Assembly: GCF_000235365.1 (NCBI RefSeq)
Contig: NC_016451.1
Span: forward strand, 806,001 to 870,000
Direction of reading: 5' to 3'
Origin: Eremothecium cymbalariae DBVPG#7215
Lineage: Eukaryota > Ascomycota > Saccharomycetes > Saccharomycetales > Saccharomycetaceae
Length of the DNA: 64,000 nt
Shown here: positions 30,143 through 39,832 of the stretch, in pieces
How the letters are laid out: each line of letters opens with the position of its first letter
Numbering within the stretch: the stretch's first letter is position 1
The notes under the pieces: generated by a model
What the model was told of the DNA's origin: nothing
What the model saw: only the letters and a program-made list of their open reading frames with translations
The model's database searches: none
Translations under genes and position numbers: made by a program

Positions 30143-32191
30143 TTGTGGGCTGCAAGATTTATTAATAAGAGGTTCTATTCAAACGTACACAGACAATCCA
30201 TCAAGATCAAAAACATGGGTGTCAAGGACATTAAGAAGGCCAGAAATGCTGTAGAATTCAACAGGGAATCTTTGGAAAGTGTGTTGAAGAGAAGATTTTT
30301 CTTTGCTCCAGCTTTTGAGCTTTATGGTGGTGTTTCCGGATTGTATGACTACGGCCCTCCAGGTTGTGCGTTCCAAGCAAACGTTGTTGATTTGTGGAGG
30401 AAGCACTTTATTTTGGAAGAGGATATGTTAGAAGTCGACTGTTCTATGTTAACTCCATATGAAGTTTTGAAAACTTCAGGTCATGTCGATAAGTTTTCGG
30501 ATTGGATGTGTCAAGATCCAAAGTCCGGAGAAATATTTAGAGCTGACCACTTGATAGAAGAAGTCTTGGAAGCACGTTTAAAGGGTGACAAGGAAGCAAG
30601 GGGTATTGCAGTAAATTCGTCTGTTAAAGATGATGCGGACAAGAAAAGAAAGAAAAAGGTAAAGGAAATCCAGGCTGTCAAATTAGATGATAAAGTTATC
30701 AAGGAATATGAAGAGGTGTTAGCTAAGATTGACGGTTACTCTGGTCCACAACTAGGTGAGCTAATTAAAAAGTACCATATTGGTAACCCTGTCACCGGAG
30801 AGTTATTGGATCAACCTAAGCCGTTTAACTTGATGTTTGAAACCGCAATTGGTCCTTCGGGGCAGTTGAAGGGTTATTTGAGACCTGAAACAGCCCAAGG
30901 TCAATTTTTAAATTTTAACAAGTTACTGGAATTCAACAATGGTAAAACACCGTTTGCGTCTGCATCCATTGGTAAGTCCTTCAGAAATGAGATTTCTCCA
31001 AGGGCGGGTCTATTAAGAGTGCGTGAATTTTTGATGGCAGAGATTGAACATTTTGTAGACCCAGAGAACAAAAGTCACCAACGTTTTAACGAAGTTAAGA
31101 ACATTAAATTAAGTTTCCTACCTAAACAAGTGCAAGAATCAGGTTTTACTGAGACAGTTGAATCAACTATTGAAGATGCGGTTGCATCCAAAATGATTGA
31201 TAACCAAACTTTAGGGTACTTTATCGGTAGGATTTATCAGTTCTTAATCAAGATTGGTGTTGATTCAGATAAGTTGAGGTTCAGACAGCATATGAGTAAT
31301 GAAATGGCGCATTATGCTGCTGACTGTTGGGATGCAGAATTGAAGACTTCTTATGGTTGGATTGAGTGTGTTGGTTGTGCTGATCGATCTGCTTATGATT
31401 TAAATGTACACGCTAGGAAAACCAAGACAGCCCTTGTTGTCAGGCAGAAGCTTGATAAGCCAAGAGAAGTAACCAAATGGGAAATTGAATTAAACAAGAA
31501 ACTGTTTGGTCCAAAGTTTAGGAAGAATGCTCCAAAGGTTGAAAGCTATTTGTTGCATTTGTCCCAGGAAGAATTAGCGACCAAATCTGAGCAGCTAACC
31601 TCTAACGGTAAGGTTGTGTTTAACCTTGAGGGCATTGACGAGGACATTGAATTAAGCCACGAATTTATTAAAATCGAAGAAAAAACCACGGTCGAACACA
31701 TTAGGGAATATATTCCAAATGTTATAGAGCCATCCTTTGGTATTGGGCGTATTATTTACGCCGTGTTGGAACATTGTTTCTGGAGCAGACCACAAGACAC
31801 TGCTAGAGCTGTGTTATCTTTCCCTCCACTAGTAGCACCAACAAAAGTTCTGTTAGTTCCATTGTCTAGTAATGATGAATTGGCACCCATAGTTACTGAA
31901 GTATCGAAAATATTGAGAAAACAACAAATACCATTTAAGGTGGACGATTCTGGTGTCTCTATTGGCAAGAGATACGCTCGTAACGATGAATTAGGCACTC
32001 CATTTGGCATTACTATTGACTTTGAGTCTGTCAAGGATGGTTCTGTTACTTTGAGAGAGAGAGATAGTACTAAACAAGTTAGAGGTTCAATTGCTGATGT
32101 TATCAAGGCTGTTTACGATATCACCTACAATGACATCACTTGGGATAAAGGTACTGCACACTTGGCTCCATTTGTTTCACAAAGCGAATAA
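30143..32191 (+). CDS. GRS1: Glycyl-tRNA synthetase, cytosolic form plus UUG-initiated mitochondrial form
   Basis: From the ATG at 30215 the protein is 658 residues, a class II glycyl-tRNA synthetase. Motifs visible include FFAPAFELYGGVSGLYDYG, motif 2 SFRNEISPRAGLLRVREF and motif 3 EPSFGIGRII, with a Lys-rich insertion near residue 150. The frame stays open 24 codons upstream to a TTG at 30143 with A at -3; that leader (WAARFINKRFYSNVHRQ) has no acidic residue and looks like a mitochondrial presequence. There is no in-frame ATG between the TAA at 30125 and the ATG at 30215. In S. cerevisiae GRS1 the mitochondrial form is known to start at an upstream UUG, so the same device is likely here. 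I give the long form; the cytosolic form starts at 30215. Confidence 0.95.
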   Translation: MWAARFINKRFYSNVHRQSIKIKNMGVKDIKKARNAVEFNRESLESVLKRRFFFAPAFELYGGVSGLYDYGPPGCAFQANVVDLWRKHFILEEDMLEVDCSMLTPYEVLKTSGHVDKFSDWMCQDPKSGEIFRADHLIEEVLEARLKGDKEARGIAVNSSVKDDADKKRKKKVKEIQAVKLDDKVIKEYEEVLAKIDGYSGPQLGELIKKYHIGNPVTGELLDQPKPFNLMFETAIGPSGQLKGYLRPETAQGQFLNFNKLLEFNNGKTPFASASIGKSFRNEISPRAGLLRVREFLMAEIEHFVDPENKSHQRFNEVKNIKLSFLPKQVQESGFTETVESTIEDAVASKMIDNQTLGYFIGRIYQFLIKIGVDSDKLRFRQHMSNEMAHYAADCWDAELKTSYGWIECVGCADRSAYDLNVHARKTKTALVVRQKLDKPREVTKWEIELNKKLFGPKFRKNAPKVESYLLHLSQEELATKSEQLTSNGKVVFNLEGIDEDIELSHEFIKIEEKTTVEHIREYIPNVIEPSFGIGRIIYAVLEHCFWSRPQDTARAVLSFPPLVAPTKVLLVPLSSNDELAPIVTEVSKILRKQQIPFKVDDSGVSIGKRYARNDELGTPFGITIDFESVKDGSVTLRERDSTKQVRGSIADVIKAVYDITYNDITWDKGTAHLAPFVSQSE

Positions 32192-32419
32192 CCTAGTTTA
32201 CTTAAGCTGGTATATATGTATAATGTTATATATTATAGCTGCGATTGTTGCATAAAAATTTCTTATCCTTTCATTTGTATTTTATTTATCAAAGATTTTG
32301 TTATTAAAAAAGGCTCTTTTACTCGGAATAAAATTTTGAAGACTGCTTTAACAGAGTCGATGACAATAAGTACATGATAAAGAGTAAGAAGAACTAGCAC
32401 TAGAAAACAAACACAGGAG

Positions 32420-32890
32420 ATGTCTAATACGGCCACTAGGGAAGCTGCTAAGAAGCTGGTGAAGATTCTTGAAAATCTTCCAGAAGAGAGAATCAAACAT
32501 ATAGTGTCTTTCAAAGATACTCAACTGGAACGATTCCGTAACGTTGCTGGTTTGGAATCGAGTTCAAAGGAAGTAAAGAAGCCCACGTTGAGGGAAATCA
32601 AGGACATCATTAGCAGAACATCTGGTCCACTAGGATTAAAAAAGGACATGATGAAAAGAGTGAATTCTACTTTGCTCGAAGAGCAGTTTACGGTTAGCTC
32701 GCTGGAGGAGCAAGTCAAATCATTGACTAATATCGTCAATAACAAGTATAAGAATCATTACGATGTCGGAAAAAAGCTATATGAACCTGTAGGTAACCCA
32801 AGATATTATTCAAGACTTTTAGACGAGTTAACTGGTAGAGGGACGGAGACCTTCTTTACCGCTTTGCGAACTGTAATATTCGGTAAATAA
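32420..32890 (+). CDS. CBP6: Cbp6, mitochondrial translational activator of cytochrome b
   Basis: A 156-residue protein like S. cerevisiae Cbp6 (162). Shared stretches include AAKKLVKILENLPEERI, RTSGPLGLKKDM and the end FFTALRTVIFGK. Cbp6 forms a complex with Cbp3 at the mitochondrial ribosome exit tunnel, promotes COB mRNA translation and binds new cytochrome b. The N-terminus is short and basic rather than a classic presequence, as in S. cerevisiae. It converges with MUD1 across 128 bp, as in S. cerevisiae (YBR120C, YBR119W). Confidence 0.96.
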   Translation: MSNTATREAAKKLVKILENLPEERIKHIVSFKDTQLERFRNVAGLESSSKEVKKPTLREIKDIISRTSGPLGLKKDMMKRVNSTLLEEQFTVSSLEEQVKSLTNIVNNKYKNHYDVGKKLYEPVGNPRYYSRLLDELTGRGTETFFTALRTVIFGK

Positions 32891-33018
32891 AAAGGAGTGC
32901 AAGGGAGAATGATTCAATGTGCCAATAGTTTTGATCTTGTATATATTTGAAGACTGTGTTTATTGATTCATTTTGTAACGGTTACAATTATTTATATACT
33001 CATTTATGTTTGTGTTTT

Positions 33019-34020
33019 TTATCTCTTGGCGTAGCCTATAATAGCTGTAGTATCATTAAAGTTTTGACTGTGGCCTAATCTTTCTACAACTTTGGAGGCA
33101 CTTTGGATATCCTCATATTCTACAAAAGCCAATTGACGAACTTGGACAAATCTAACTTGGACAAGTTTGTCACTAGCAAAGCGTTCAGCCAATTGTTGTT
33201 CCGTAATGCCTTCCGGCAATCCCTGTACAAGAAGAACTTTGTTAGGAGGATTGCTGCCAACATCAACAACTTTCTTCTTTGTATTGTTGCCTTGATGCTG
33301 GACGGCTGGTGTGGTTTTAGCAGACGCCGCCGCCCCTGGGGCCATAGAGGTTGCTTGTGATGAACCATCTTTCGCAGGCAAAACGCTCTTTTGGTTCCCA
33401 GCAGACAGCTGGCTGGTAGCGAGCCTTTCGAGTACTTGCTGGATAGCAGTCTCTCCAAGCCCCTTCTTTCTGAGGCGACACCGTAATCTACGCCGGATTC
33501 GTTTGTTCCGTAGCTGGAGGAGCGTTTTAGGATCCTTTTTCATGCTTAAGTGCTTATGGAGGCGACGATATACAGTAGGGGATTGCTGGGCAATGAACCA
33601 GTAAGCGTCATGTTTAGCCGTTTCTATAACCACGGACCTGCCTCTTAGGAAGAGCTTATCCTTGAAGGTGTGGCAGAAATGAGCTGCATGTGCGGCATCT
33701 GAAAACCCAATGAAGCACTGACCCTGCAGGTTCCTAGGGCGCGTGATAGACACAATTTTATAGTTTTCATCAAGGAAGGTTAAAGGCTTCTCATCTTTTG
33801 AGGATGATAGAGTGGATTGAGGTCGCGGGACATCAGTATTGGTGTTCTTGTTAATGGTTTTCAGTAGCTCTTTGATGAACTCAGAGTTGGATCTCGGGAT
33901 TTTAGGCGCGTTCTTGAGGTACAGACTAAGTAGAAGTTAGTGGTTTTATGCCTATCAGATAACAAACATTGTGAAACAATGATATCAGAGGTGTACAAAA
34001 AATACATACGTTTGTCTCAT
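33019..34020 (-). CDS. MUD1: U1A homologue Mud1, spliced (exons 34010-34020 and 33019-33925)
   Basis: The protein is 305 residues once an 84-nt intron is removed. Exon 1 is 11 nt (ATG AGA CAA AC); exon 2 opens by completing a Thr codon and gives MRQTLYLKNAPKIP, an RNP2-like strand of the first RRM. Without splicing, exon 2 has no suitable ATG. A second RRM at the C-terminus holds NKVLLVQGLPEGITEQQL and LAFVEYEDIQSA. A very basic linker (near residue 150) separates them. Mud1 is the U1A-like protein of the U1 snRNP. S. cerevisiae MUD1 (298 residues) also has a tiny first exon and an intron at this place. It lies upstream of CBP6 on the opposite strand. Confidence 0.93.
33926..34009 (-). other. 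MUD1: MUD1 intron (84 nt)
   Basis: On the minus strand the 5' splice site is GTATGT (34009-34004), the branch site is CACTAAC (33942-33936, one change from TACTAAC) and the acceptor is TTAG ending at 33926. The branch A is only about 11 nt from the AG, a short spacing. Splicing restores the reading frame across both exons. Confidence 0.92.
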
Positions 34021-34379
34021 TTTCTTAAGAGTTAGTTGCGCTAATTGTAAACTTCATGACTGCAGTTTAGAAGAGAAATTTCAACTGTGCAACCAAACTT
34101 TGCCAATATAAAAGTGGTGTGGTGTGGTTCAAGAGAAAGCTGACGATTTTTTAGGAAAAAGTTATCAAAAACGCCTCATTGAAATTCGACACAAGTTACA
34201 AGTCCATGCAACCAACCAATACCACCTGAGATATGCGCTCCTACTTCCCATTACAGGAGCAACATTAATATAAATCACGCTAATATTTGATTAAAAATAG
34301 AACTACACTGAATAAAAACTATACAAAATGATGGCGAAACTTAAAAAAGATTCTTTTTTAAATTAAGGTGTCAGTTAGT
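34021..34379. other. TEF 3' region and MUD1 promoter
   Basis: A 359-bp AT-rich spacer between two minus-strand genes. A short GTGGT repeat lies near 34113-34130. I see no other gene. Confidence 0.3.
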
Positions 34380-35756
34380 CTATTTCTTAGCAGCCTTTTG
34401 AGCAGCCTTGGTGACCTTACCAGCCTTTTCGGACTTCTCAACAGATTTGATGACACCAACAGCAACGGTTTGTCTCATGTCTCTAACGGCGAATCTACCC
34501 AATGGTGGGTAGTCGGTGAAAGCTTCGACACACATTGGCTTGGATGGGACAAACTTGACCAAAGCAGCATCACCGGCCTTAATGAACTTTGGAGAGTCTT
34601 CCAACTTCTTACCTGATCTTCTGTCGTTCTTCTCCAACAATTCGTCGAATCTGCAGGCAATGTGAGCGGTGTGACAGTCCAAAACTGGAGAGTAACCAGC
34701 AGAGATCTGACCTGGATGGTTCAAAACGATAACTGTAGCGTTGAAAGATTCAGCAGCCTTTGGTGGATCGTTCTTGGAGTCACCACAGACGTTACCTCTT
34801 CTGATTTCCTTGACGGAAACGTTCTTGACGTTGAAACCAACGTTGTCACCTGGGACACCTTGTTCCAATTGTTCGTGGTGCATTTCAACGGACTTGACTT
34901 CAGTGGTGACGGCAGAAGGAGCAAAGGTGACAACCATACCTGGCTTGATGACACCGGTCTCGACTCTGCCGACTGGCACAGTTCCAATACCACCAATCTT
35001 GTAGACATCTTGCAATGGCAATCTCAATGGCTTGTCAGTTGGTCTGCTTGGTGGCTCGATAGAGTCAATGGCCTCCAACAAGGTCTTACCCTTGACGGTA
35101 GAACCCTTGACCTCCTTCTCCCAACCCTTGTACCATGGGGCGTTAGGAGTTGGCTCAATCATGTTGTCACCGTTCCATCCAGAGATTGGAACGAAGGCAA
35201 CAGTCTTAGGGTTGTAACCAACCTTCTTGATAAAGTTGGAAGTCTCCTTGACGATTTCTTGGAATCTGCTCTCATCCCACTTGACGGAGTCCATCTTGTT
35301 GATAGCAACAATCAACTGCTTGACACCCAAAGTGTATGCCAACAAAGCGTGCTCTCTAGTTTGACCATCCTTAGAAATACCAGCCTCGAACTCACCAACA
35401 CCACCTGCAATGATCAAAATAGCACAGTCTGCTTGAGAAGTACCGGTAATCATATTCTTGATGAAATCTCTGTGACCTGGGGCATCGATAACAGTAACAT
35501 GGTACTTAGGAGTCTCGAACTTCCACAAAGCAATATCAATAGTGATACCTCTTTCTCTCTCAGCCTTTAACTTGTCCAAAACCCAAGCGTACTTGAAAGA
35601 ACCCTTACCCAATTCAGCTGCTTCCTTCTCAAACTTTTCAATAGTTCTCTTGTCAATACCACCACACTTGTAAATCAAGTGACCGGTGGTAGTAGACTTA
35701 CCAGAGTCGACGTGACCAATAACAACAACGTTGATGTGAGTTTTCTCCTTACCCAT
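34380..35756 (-). CDS. TEF: Translation elongation factor eEF1A
   Basis: A 458-residue eEF1A, the same length as S. cerevisiae Tef1/Tef2. GTPase motifs are intact: [10 protein letters not shown] (residues about 13-22), DAPGHRDF (about 91) and NKMDS (about 153). It carries aminoacyl-tRNA to the ribosomal A site. The C-terminus ends in a Lys/Ala-rich tail. S. cerevisiae has two copies (TEF2 YBR118W next to MUD1; TEF1 YPR080W next to MRL1), and this single gene sits between MUD1 and MRL1, as a pre-duplication ancestor should. Codon use is strongly biased, as expected for a very highly expressed gene. Confidence 0.99.
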   Translation of the reverse strand: MGKEKTHINVVVIGHVDSGKSTTTGHLIYKCGGIDKRTIEKFEKEAAELGKGSFKYAWVLDKLKAERERGITIDIALWKFETPKYHVTVIDAPGHRDFIKNMITGTSQADCAILIIAGGVGEFEAGISKDGQTREHALLAYTLGVKQLIVAINKMDSVKWDESRFQEIVKETSNFIKKVGYNPKTVAFVPISGWNGDNMIEPTPNAPWYKGWEKEVKGSTVKGKTLLEAIDSIEPPSRPTDKPLRLPLQDVYKIGGIGTVPVGRVETGVIKPGMVVTFAPSAVTTEVKSVEMHHEQLEQGVPGDNVGFNVKNVSVKEIRRGNVCGDSKNDPPKAAESFNATVIVLNHPGQISAGYSPVLDCHTAHIACRFDELLEKNDRRSGKKLEDSPKFIKAGDAALVKFVPSKPMCVEAFTDYPPLGRFAVRDMRQTVAVGVIKSVEKSEKAGKVTKAAQKAAKK

Positions 35757-36469
35757 ATTTGCTTATATTCCGATGTGCTTTGTAGTGAACTACTTAGTAC
35801 CTCTTAAACAAGAACCTGTATTATGTTCAAGAAGGGAGGGAAGAGAAAAGGACTTTATGGTGGCAAATCCTAACCTTTTTATATTTCTCTCCGTGCGCGA
35901 GAACGACTGACTGATCCAAACGCAGCACGCCGGCCAAAAGTGCATTAACAAAAAAATTTTTAACTAAAAAAATTCGCTTTTTGCTGCGAGCCCAGCGCCC
36001 AGCGCTGGGCCTAGAGATCGGGGGCGGCGGGCCAGGGTTCTTCCCGGCAGGCTGGCCCGCGTGCGGGCCAGCCTCAGGGCAGCCCCAGGCGGGCGGGAGC
36101 GAGATACACAATCTGCGCATACGTTTTTGCTACCTTGTACGCAACCCGCGAGGGCGGTTAGGGCTAGCGTGCCGCGCATGCGTGTGTGGAGGCTGCGGCG
36201 CGCACTGTGGGGAACGGCACCTGCGTAGGGTTCTGCAGAGAGGCATTTTCTGTTTGGATACGGAGACGGGTGCGCAGCGTTGAGGTGCCGGGTGCTCTCC
36301 GTGATGTCGGTTATGTTCTGTGCTGTGTGCGGCATGTGGTATATGGTGTATGTAGGTATGTATGGGTGGCAGTCACATGCAGCGGGGTTCGACGGGATTA
36401 CCCGCGCAAAGCGGGAAAAAGGTTCGGTTACATGAGGATCAGCGATAGGTCATTAGGAGGGGTGGTTGG
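35757..36469 (-). promoter_or_regulatory. TEF promoter: conserved core, Rap1-like site and GC-rich island
   Basis: On the minus strand, 35861-35891 carries a TATA-containing block (AAATATAAAAAGGTTAGGAT and flanks) that I recognise as close to the A. gossypii TEF promoter. Upstream, at 36355-36369, CCACCCATACATACC matches the Rap1/UASrpg consensus. Between them, about 35980-36130 is very GC-rich, with an 11-bp-arm inverted repeat and 4-nt loop at 36049-36074 and a CCCAGCGCTGGG palindrome near 35998-36009. Confidence 0.75.
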
Positions 36470-37628
36470 TCAGCCGTCAGTGCTATGTACTTCGCTGCTA
36501 TGTACTTCTAGGCTATCTAGGAGGTTGTTCTGGGCCTCCATGTCGCGGTACAGTGACGCAGTGCTTTTAACGGTGCTCTGCTGGGTGTCGCGCAAAGAGA
36601 CACCTCCCACGTGATATGGAGCCGCGGGATCCAAGTGGTTCGGGGCGGTATTGCCAGGGCTGCTTGCAGCGGTGAGTTTAATCAGGGTGTGGGGCTCGGC
36701 GGAATATGTAAAGAATGAGCGTAGGAATGTTTTCCATCGAGGCTCGCTTTCGACAGCGGCCCAGCGAGGTCTGGCAGTGTCGGGCATTGCCAGGTAATCG
36801 TGTGGGGTGGACTTGAGGAGACGGTGGTGTCGCAGCCGTTTGTAGAACCAGCGACGCCCGTACTCCACGGCAAAAAAAGACCAACAGGATTCCGATGAAT
36901 ATGCCCAGGACGTTAATGTCGTTCTTCTTGTGTGATGTGGGGCAGGCATGGATGCTGCGGACTTCGAAGAAGTAGGAGCAGTTGTTTAGTGAGCCTATGA
37001 AGCTGACTTGAGCTTTTGTCTGTATTTCTTTATCGCAGATGAAGTGTAGTAGGGAGCTTTTGCGATCGACTCCGTTTGGACATGAGTCACCGTTTGTGTA
37101 AGTGAGGGTTAATTTCTTGCCGGTGTACACAGGGACGGTCGAGTATTCGCCAATCGAGACGGGGCCGGAAGGCGAGTTGTAGTATGCCCCGGTGGTGTTT
37201 GACAGATTTGAATCTGTGACGGGGGAAGAGCAGATTCCTAAAGTGAAGTTGACACCGAATTGCCAACCCCTGACTGGCCACGAGATGGGCTGCTCGTGGG
37301 ATTGGTGGTTATCGTTTCTGTCCCGATCTTTGCTGACTTCTCTGTTTGGGGCACTTGATAGTTGGGAAAGATCGACGTAACTACCTGTGGATGGATTGAG
37401 AATGGCACAGAACATGGCATCGTTATTCTTTGGGGGTTGCGGCGGTATCTCGGTTTGGGGAGAATTAGGTGGAGTTTCTGTCGGGAGCTGTTGGTGCGGT
37501 GTTGATTCGTTTGCCTCATTGAAGCTTTCTAGGGAAACTCCTGTTTTTGCGTACACCGTCAACCAGGATAGAAGCAGAGGTATGAATAAGTACCGCAAGC
37601 AGATATGACCGCGTGATAACCTGTACAT
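36470..37628 (-). CDS. MRL1: Mrl1-like membrane protein related to mannose-6-phosphate receptors, one frameshift
   Basis: The first frame begins MYRLSRGHICLRYLFIPLLL, a signal peptide, followed by a lumenal domain (about 30-235) with Asn-glycosylation sites and Cys pairs, and then the transmembrane segment INVLGIFIGILLVFF (about residues 238-252). At that point an A7 run (T7 on the coding strand, 36872-36878) breaks the frame. One T fewer continues as AVEYGRRWFYKRLRHH, a basic juxtamembrane stretch, then a cytoplasmic tail to 36470, giving about 385 residues against about 381 in S. cerevisiae Mrl1. The tail after the break reads as sensible protein, unlike the first frame's end. Mrl1 is a sorting receptor for vacuolar proteases. 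Position beside TEF matches YPR079W/YPR080W. A sequencing indel is the likely cause. Confidence 0.83.
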
Positions 37629-38851
37629 AGCCGAAAAGTGTGTTATGTGTGTGTATTCGGGTGCCTCTATGATTATCTTCGAGCGTTAGACTAGATTTCT
37701 TGTAGTTCCGTTCGTATGTTGAAAAGTAATAAGCTTTGATCACGTCCAGTCTGCATATAGTGAGTGGCGATGTATGAGAAGGGTAGTACAAGGCAGTTTT
37801 AACACTAGGAGAATAGGCAAATCTCATTTTCGGGGACCCAATTATTTTGCTGCACGTGAACGGCAAAATTTGGGCGACAGCGCCAAGAGGGCATATACCA
37901 GTTATAAAATTCTACAGTGATAACACAAATTGAATGCTCCTAAAGCAATAGCGACAGAAGTCTCACATGTATGCGTTGGTCTCCTCATATAATCAATATA
38001 TCTATTATCCTTTAATAATAGTGTTGTACGGATATCGCAGCAGTAACGTAGAAAGAAGACAGCAACTTCACAATATTTTTTATATATTTTAAACTTTTTT
38101 TAAAAAAGGCAGTTGTAAACCAAGGTGGTCTATTGATACTTTATGTAAGTCTCCTACCGCACCAGTACCATTTTTTTTCTTTGAATGCCATTGGGGATTT
38201 TTCTGTTTACTTAAAAACTCATATGACGGTTGGTGATGGACCTTATTGTAGTATATACTCATGGTAGGTGACTGTCGCATCTGTCTGTATGGGCGAGGGT
38301 ATTGCGATGTGCGTCAGTGACACACAATAAACACGCACACAGACTGGCTGGCGCCTCAGCCCATTGTTCTAACACAAATGTCAGCACAGAAACCGTATGA
38401 TGGGCAATGACACAAAACACATTAAGGCTATTAGAAATGGGAGCTCACTGGTCGGTGCTTTTTTTTGAAGGAGGCAGTCTAAAGTATGCAAAACAAGCAA
38501 TGAATGTGTGCTACAGTATTTCATGGGATTGTTTATTTTTATTTTATTTTTTTTGATTTGCAATAGTAGCCTTGTTAATTTATTGTATATAACAGCCATC
38601 TAGTTTTTAAAGAGAATAAATATAGGTGTTGAAAGTAATAGGACTTCAAAAGCCCCTGTTAATTGAAGGTAGCTACGTATTGTTATTATACTTTTGCGCA
38701 CTTCACACAAAGCATTATAACAGAAAGTCGGTCCAAAAATAAACGAACAGTCAACTCAAATAATATTACAATAAGTCTTTAAAAAAATTCTTAAGGAAAT
38801 CATTAGTGAAGTTATTATTATAATAGAAAGATACAAGGATAATAAAGTCAA
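37629..38851. other. Divergent spacer between MRL1 and the 38852 gene
   Basis: A 1.2-kb AT-rich spacer without a convincing gene. There is a CACGTG-type core near 37852 and runs of T and A (for example near 38080-38105 and 38525-38555). Short frames of about 60-72 codons on the minus strand are not recognisable. Confidence 0.35.
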
Positions 38852-39832
38852 ATGAGGGACGATACTAGTAAAAAGTCGGGCAAAGTTGACGAGAATGGCG
38901 TCGGACAGTGCATTTCGCGTGGAACAGTCCGCTTAGGGCCCTATGAAGAGACTGCCAATACACAAAAAAGCACGTCCAACTTTATCCCCACAATGGTACT
39001 TGAGAAGAGTGCTTCGGGGACACAACCAGCAACTGGTGCTCTAGATTTTGATTGCAACGATTTGGGTAATCCTGATGATTTGGAATTTGCAAATTTAATG
39101 AGTGAGAATGACGAGATGATGTGTAGGATAGAGCGGTTGGATCAATCAACGCAGGAGCAGATCAGTAAAGCTGATAAAGCATTGAAATCTGCAAAGCCAT
39201 CCTTTTTTTCCAAACTTTTCCCAAGCTTCAGTACTGTTACCAGCGGTTATCTCAATGGTTTTCAATCGGGGTTTAATTTGACTTCAAGTGCCATAGTCAC
39301 CGAGGCCAGTCCTGCTTTTGTTGCCGGTCAACTTCAGCCTACCAGACGCAGGAAGTTTTTGAATAGACTCACTTCTTGGGTTAAAACTTCACACCTGATT
39401 GGTGATGTATCTATAAGATCGTGCACCGTACAACTTAATGGATCAGCGAACAATTCTGCATGGTTGGCCTCCAGTGGGATTCCTGGCACATCAGGTAGCG
39501 ATAGACTAGTACTGAGCAACGGTCGCGCGCGCGTGTCTCCCATTGATGACGGCAACCAAATAAAGCTTTTCACACCTATGTTAATGAGAGCTCGCGGATA
39601 CCACTCTAGATCACGCTCTTTAAGAGGACTTCAATCCAGAGGCCTTTTTGAGAAGATGAGAAAAGGCGTATTATTCTGTCATAATCGTAGAAAAAGCAAG
39701 AGTTTTCATAGTTCTCGAACGGGCTACAGTAAAATGTCCTCCAATTCAGAAAGTGATACCATGAAACGACCTAAAGCTGGAAGTACTTCAAACATTAGTT
39801 TTGAGGCTTGTGGAAATCTAATAACAATATAA
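38852..39832 (+). CDS. Unrecognised Ser/Arg-rich protein, positional match to YPR078C
   Basis: A 326-residue frame from a good ATG that I cannot place in a family. The N-terminal 115 residues are acidic in part (residues about 65-95, including DLGNPDDLEFANLMSENDEM) and could form a short helix. From about 160 the chain is basic, with TRRRKFLNRLTSW and a run of Arg/Ser-rich segments (RGYHSRSRSLRGLQSRGL). There is no membrane helix or signal peptide. Lying between MRL1 and OPY2, it occupies the place of S. cerevisiae YPR078C, an uncharacterised gene, but I cannot confirm sequence relationship. It could be a rapidly evolving regulatory protein. Confidence 0.6.
   Translation: MRDDTSKKSGKVDENGVGQCISRGTVRLGPYEETANTQKSTSNFIPTMVLEKSASGTQPATGALDFDCNDLGNPDDLEFANLMSENDEMMCRIERLDQSTQEQISKADKALKSAKPSFFSKLFPSFSTVTSGYLNGFQSGFNLTSSAIVTEASPAFVAGQLQPTRRRKFLNRLTSWVKTSHLIGDVSIRSCTVQLNGSANNSAWLASSGIPGTSGSDRLVLSNGRARVSPIDDGNQIKLFTPMLMRARGYHSRSRSLRGLQSRGLFEKMRKGVLFCHNRRKSKSFHSSRTGYSKMSSNSESDTMKRPKAGSTSNISFEACGNLITI

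Noticed and set aside
34662..35570. 302-codon frame antisense to TEF
   Set aside because: A shadow of strong codon bias in eEF1A; the product has no recognisable domain.
36872..36878. Programmed +1 frameshift in MRL1
   Set aside because: The site is a plain homopolymer, not a CUU-AGG-C or similar +1 sequence, and a missing or extra base is simpler.
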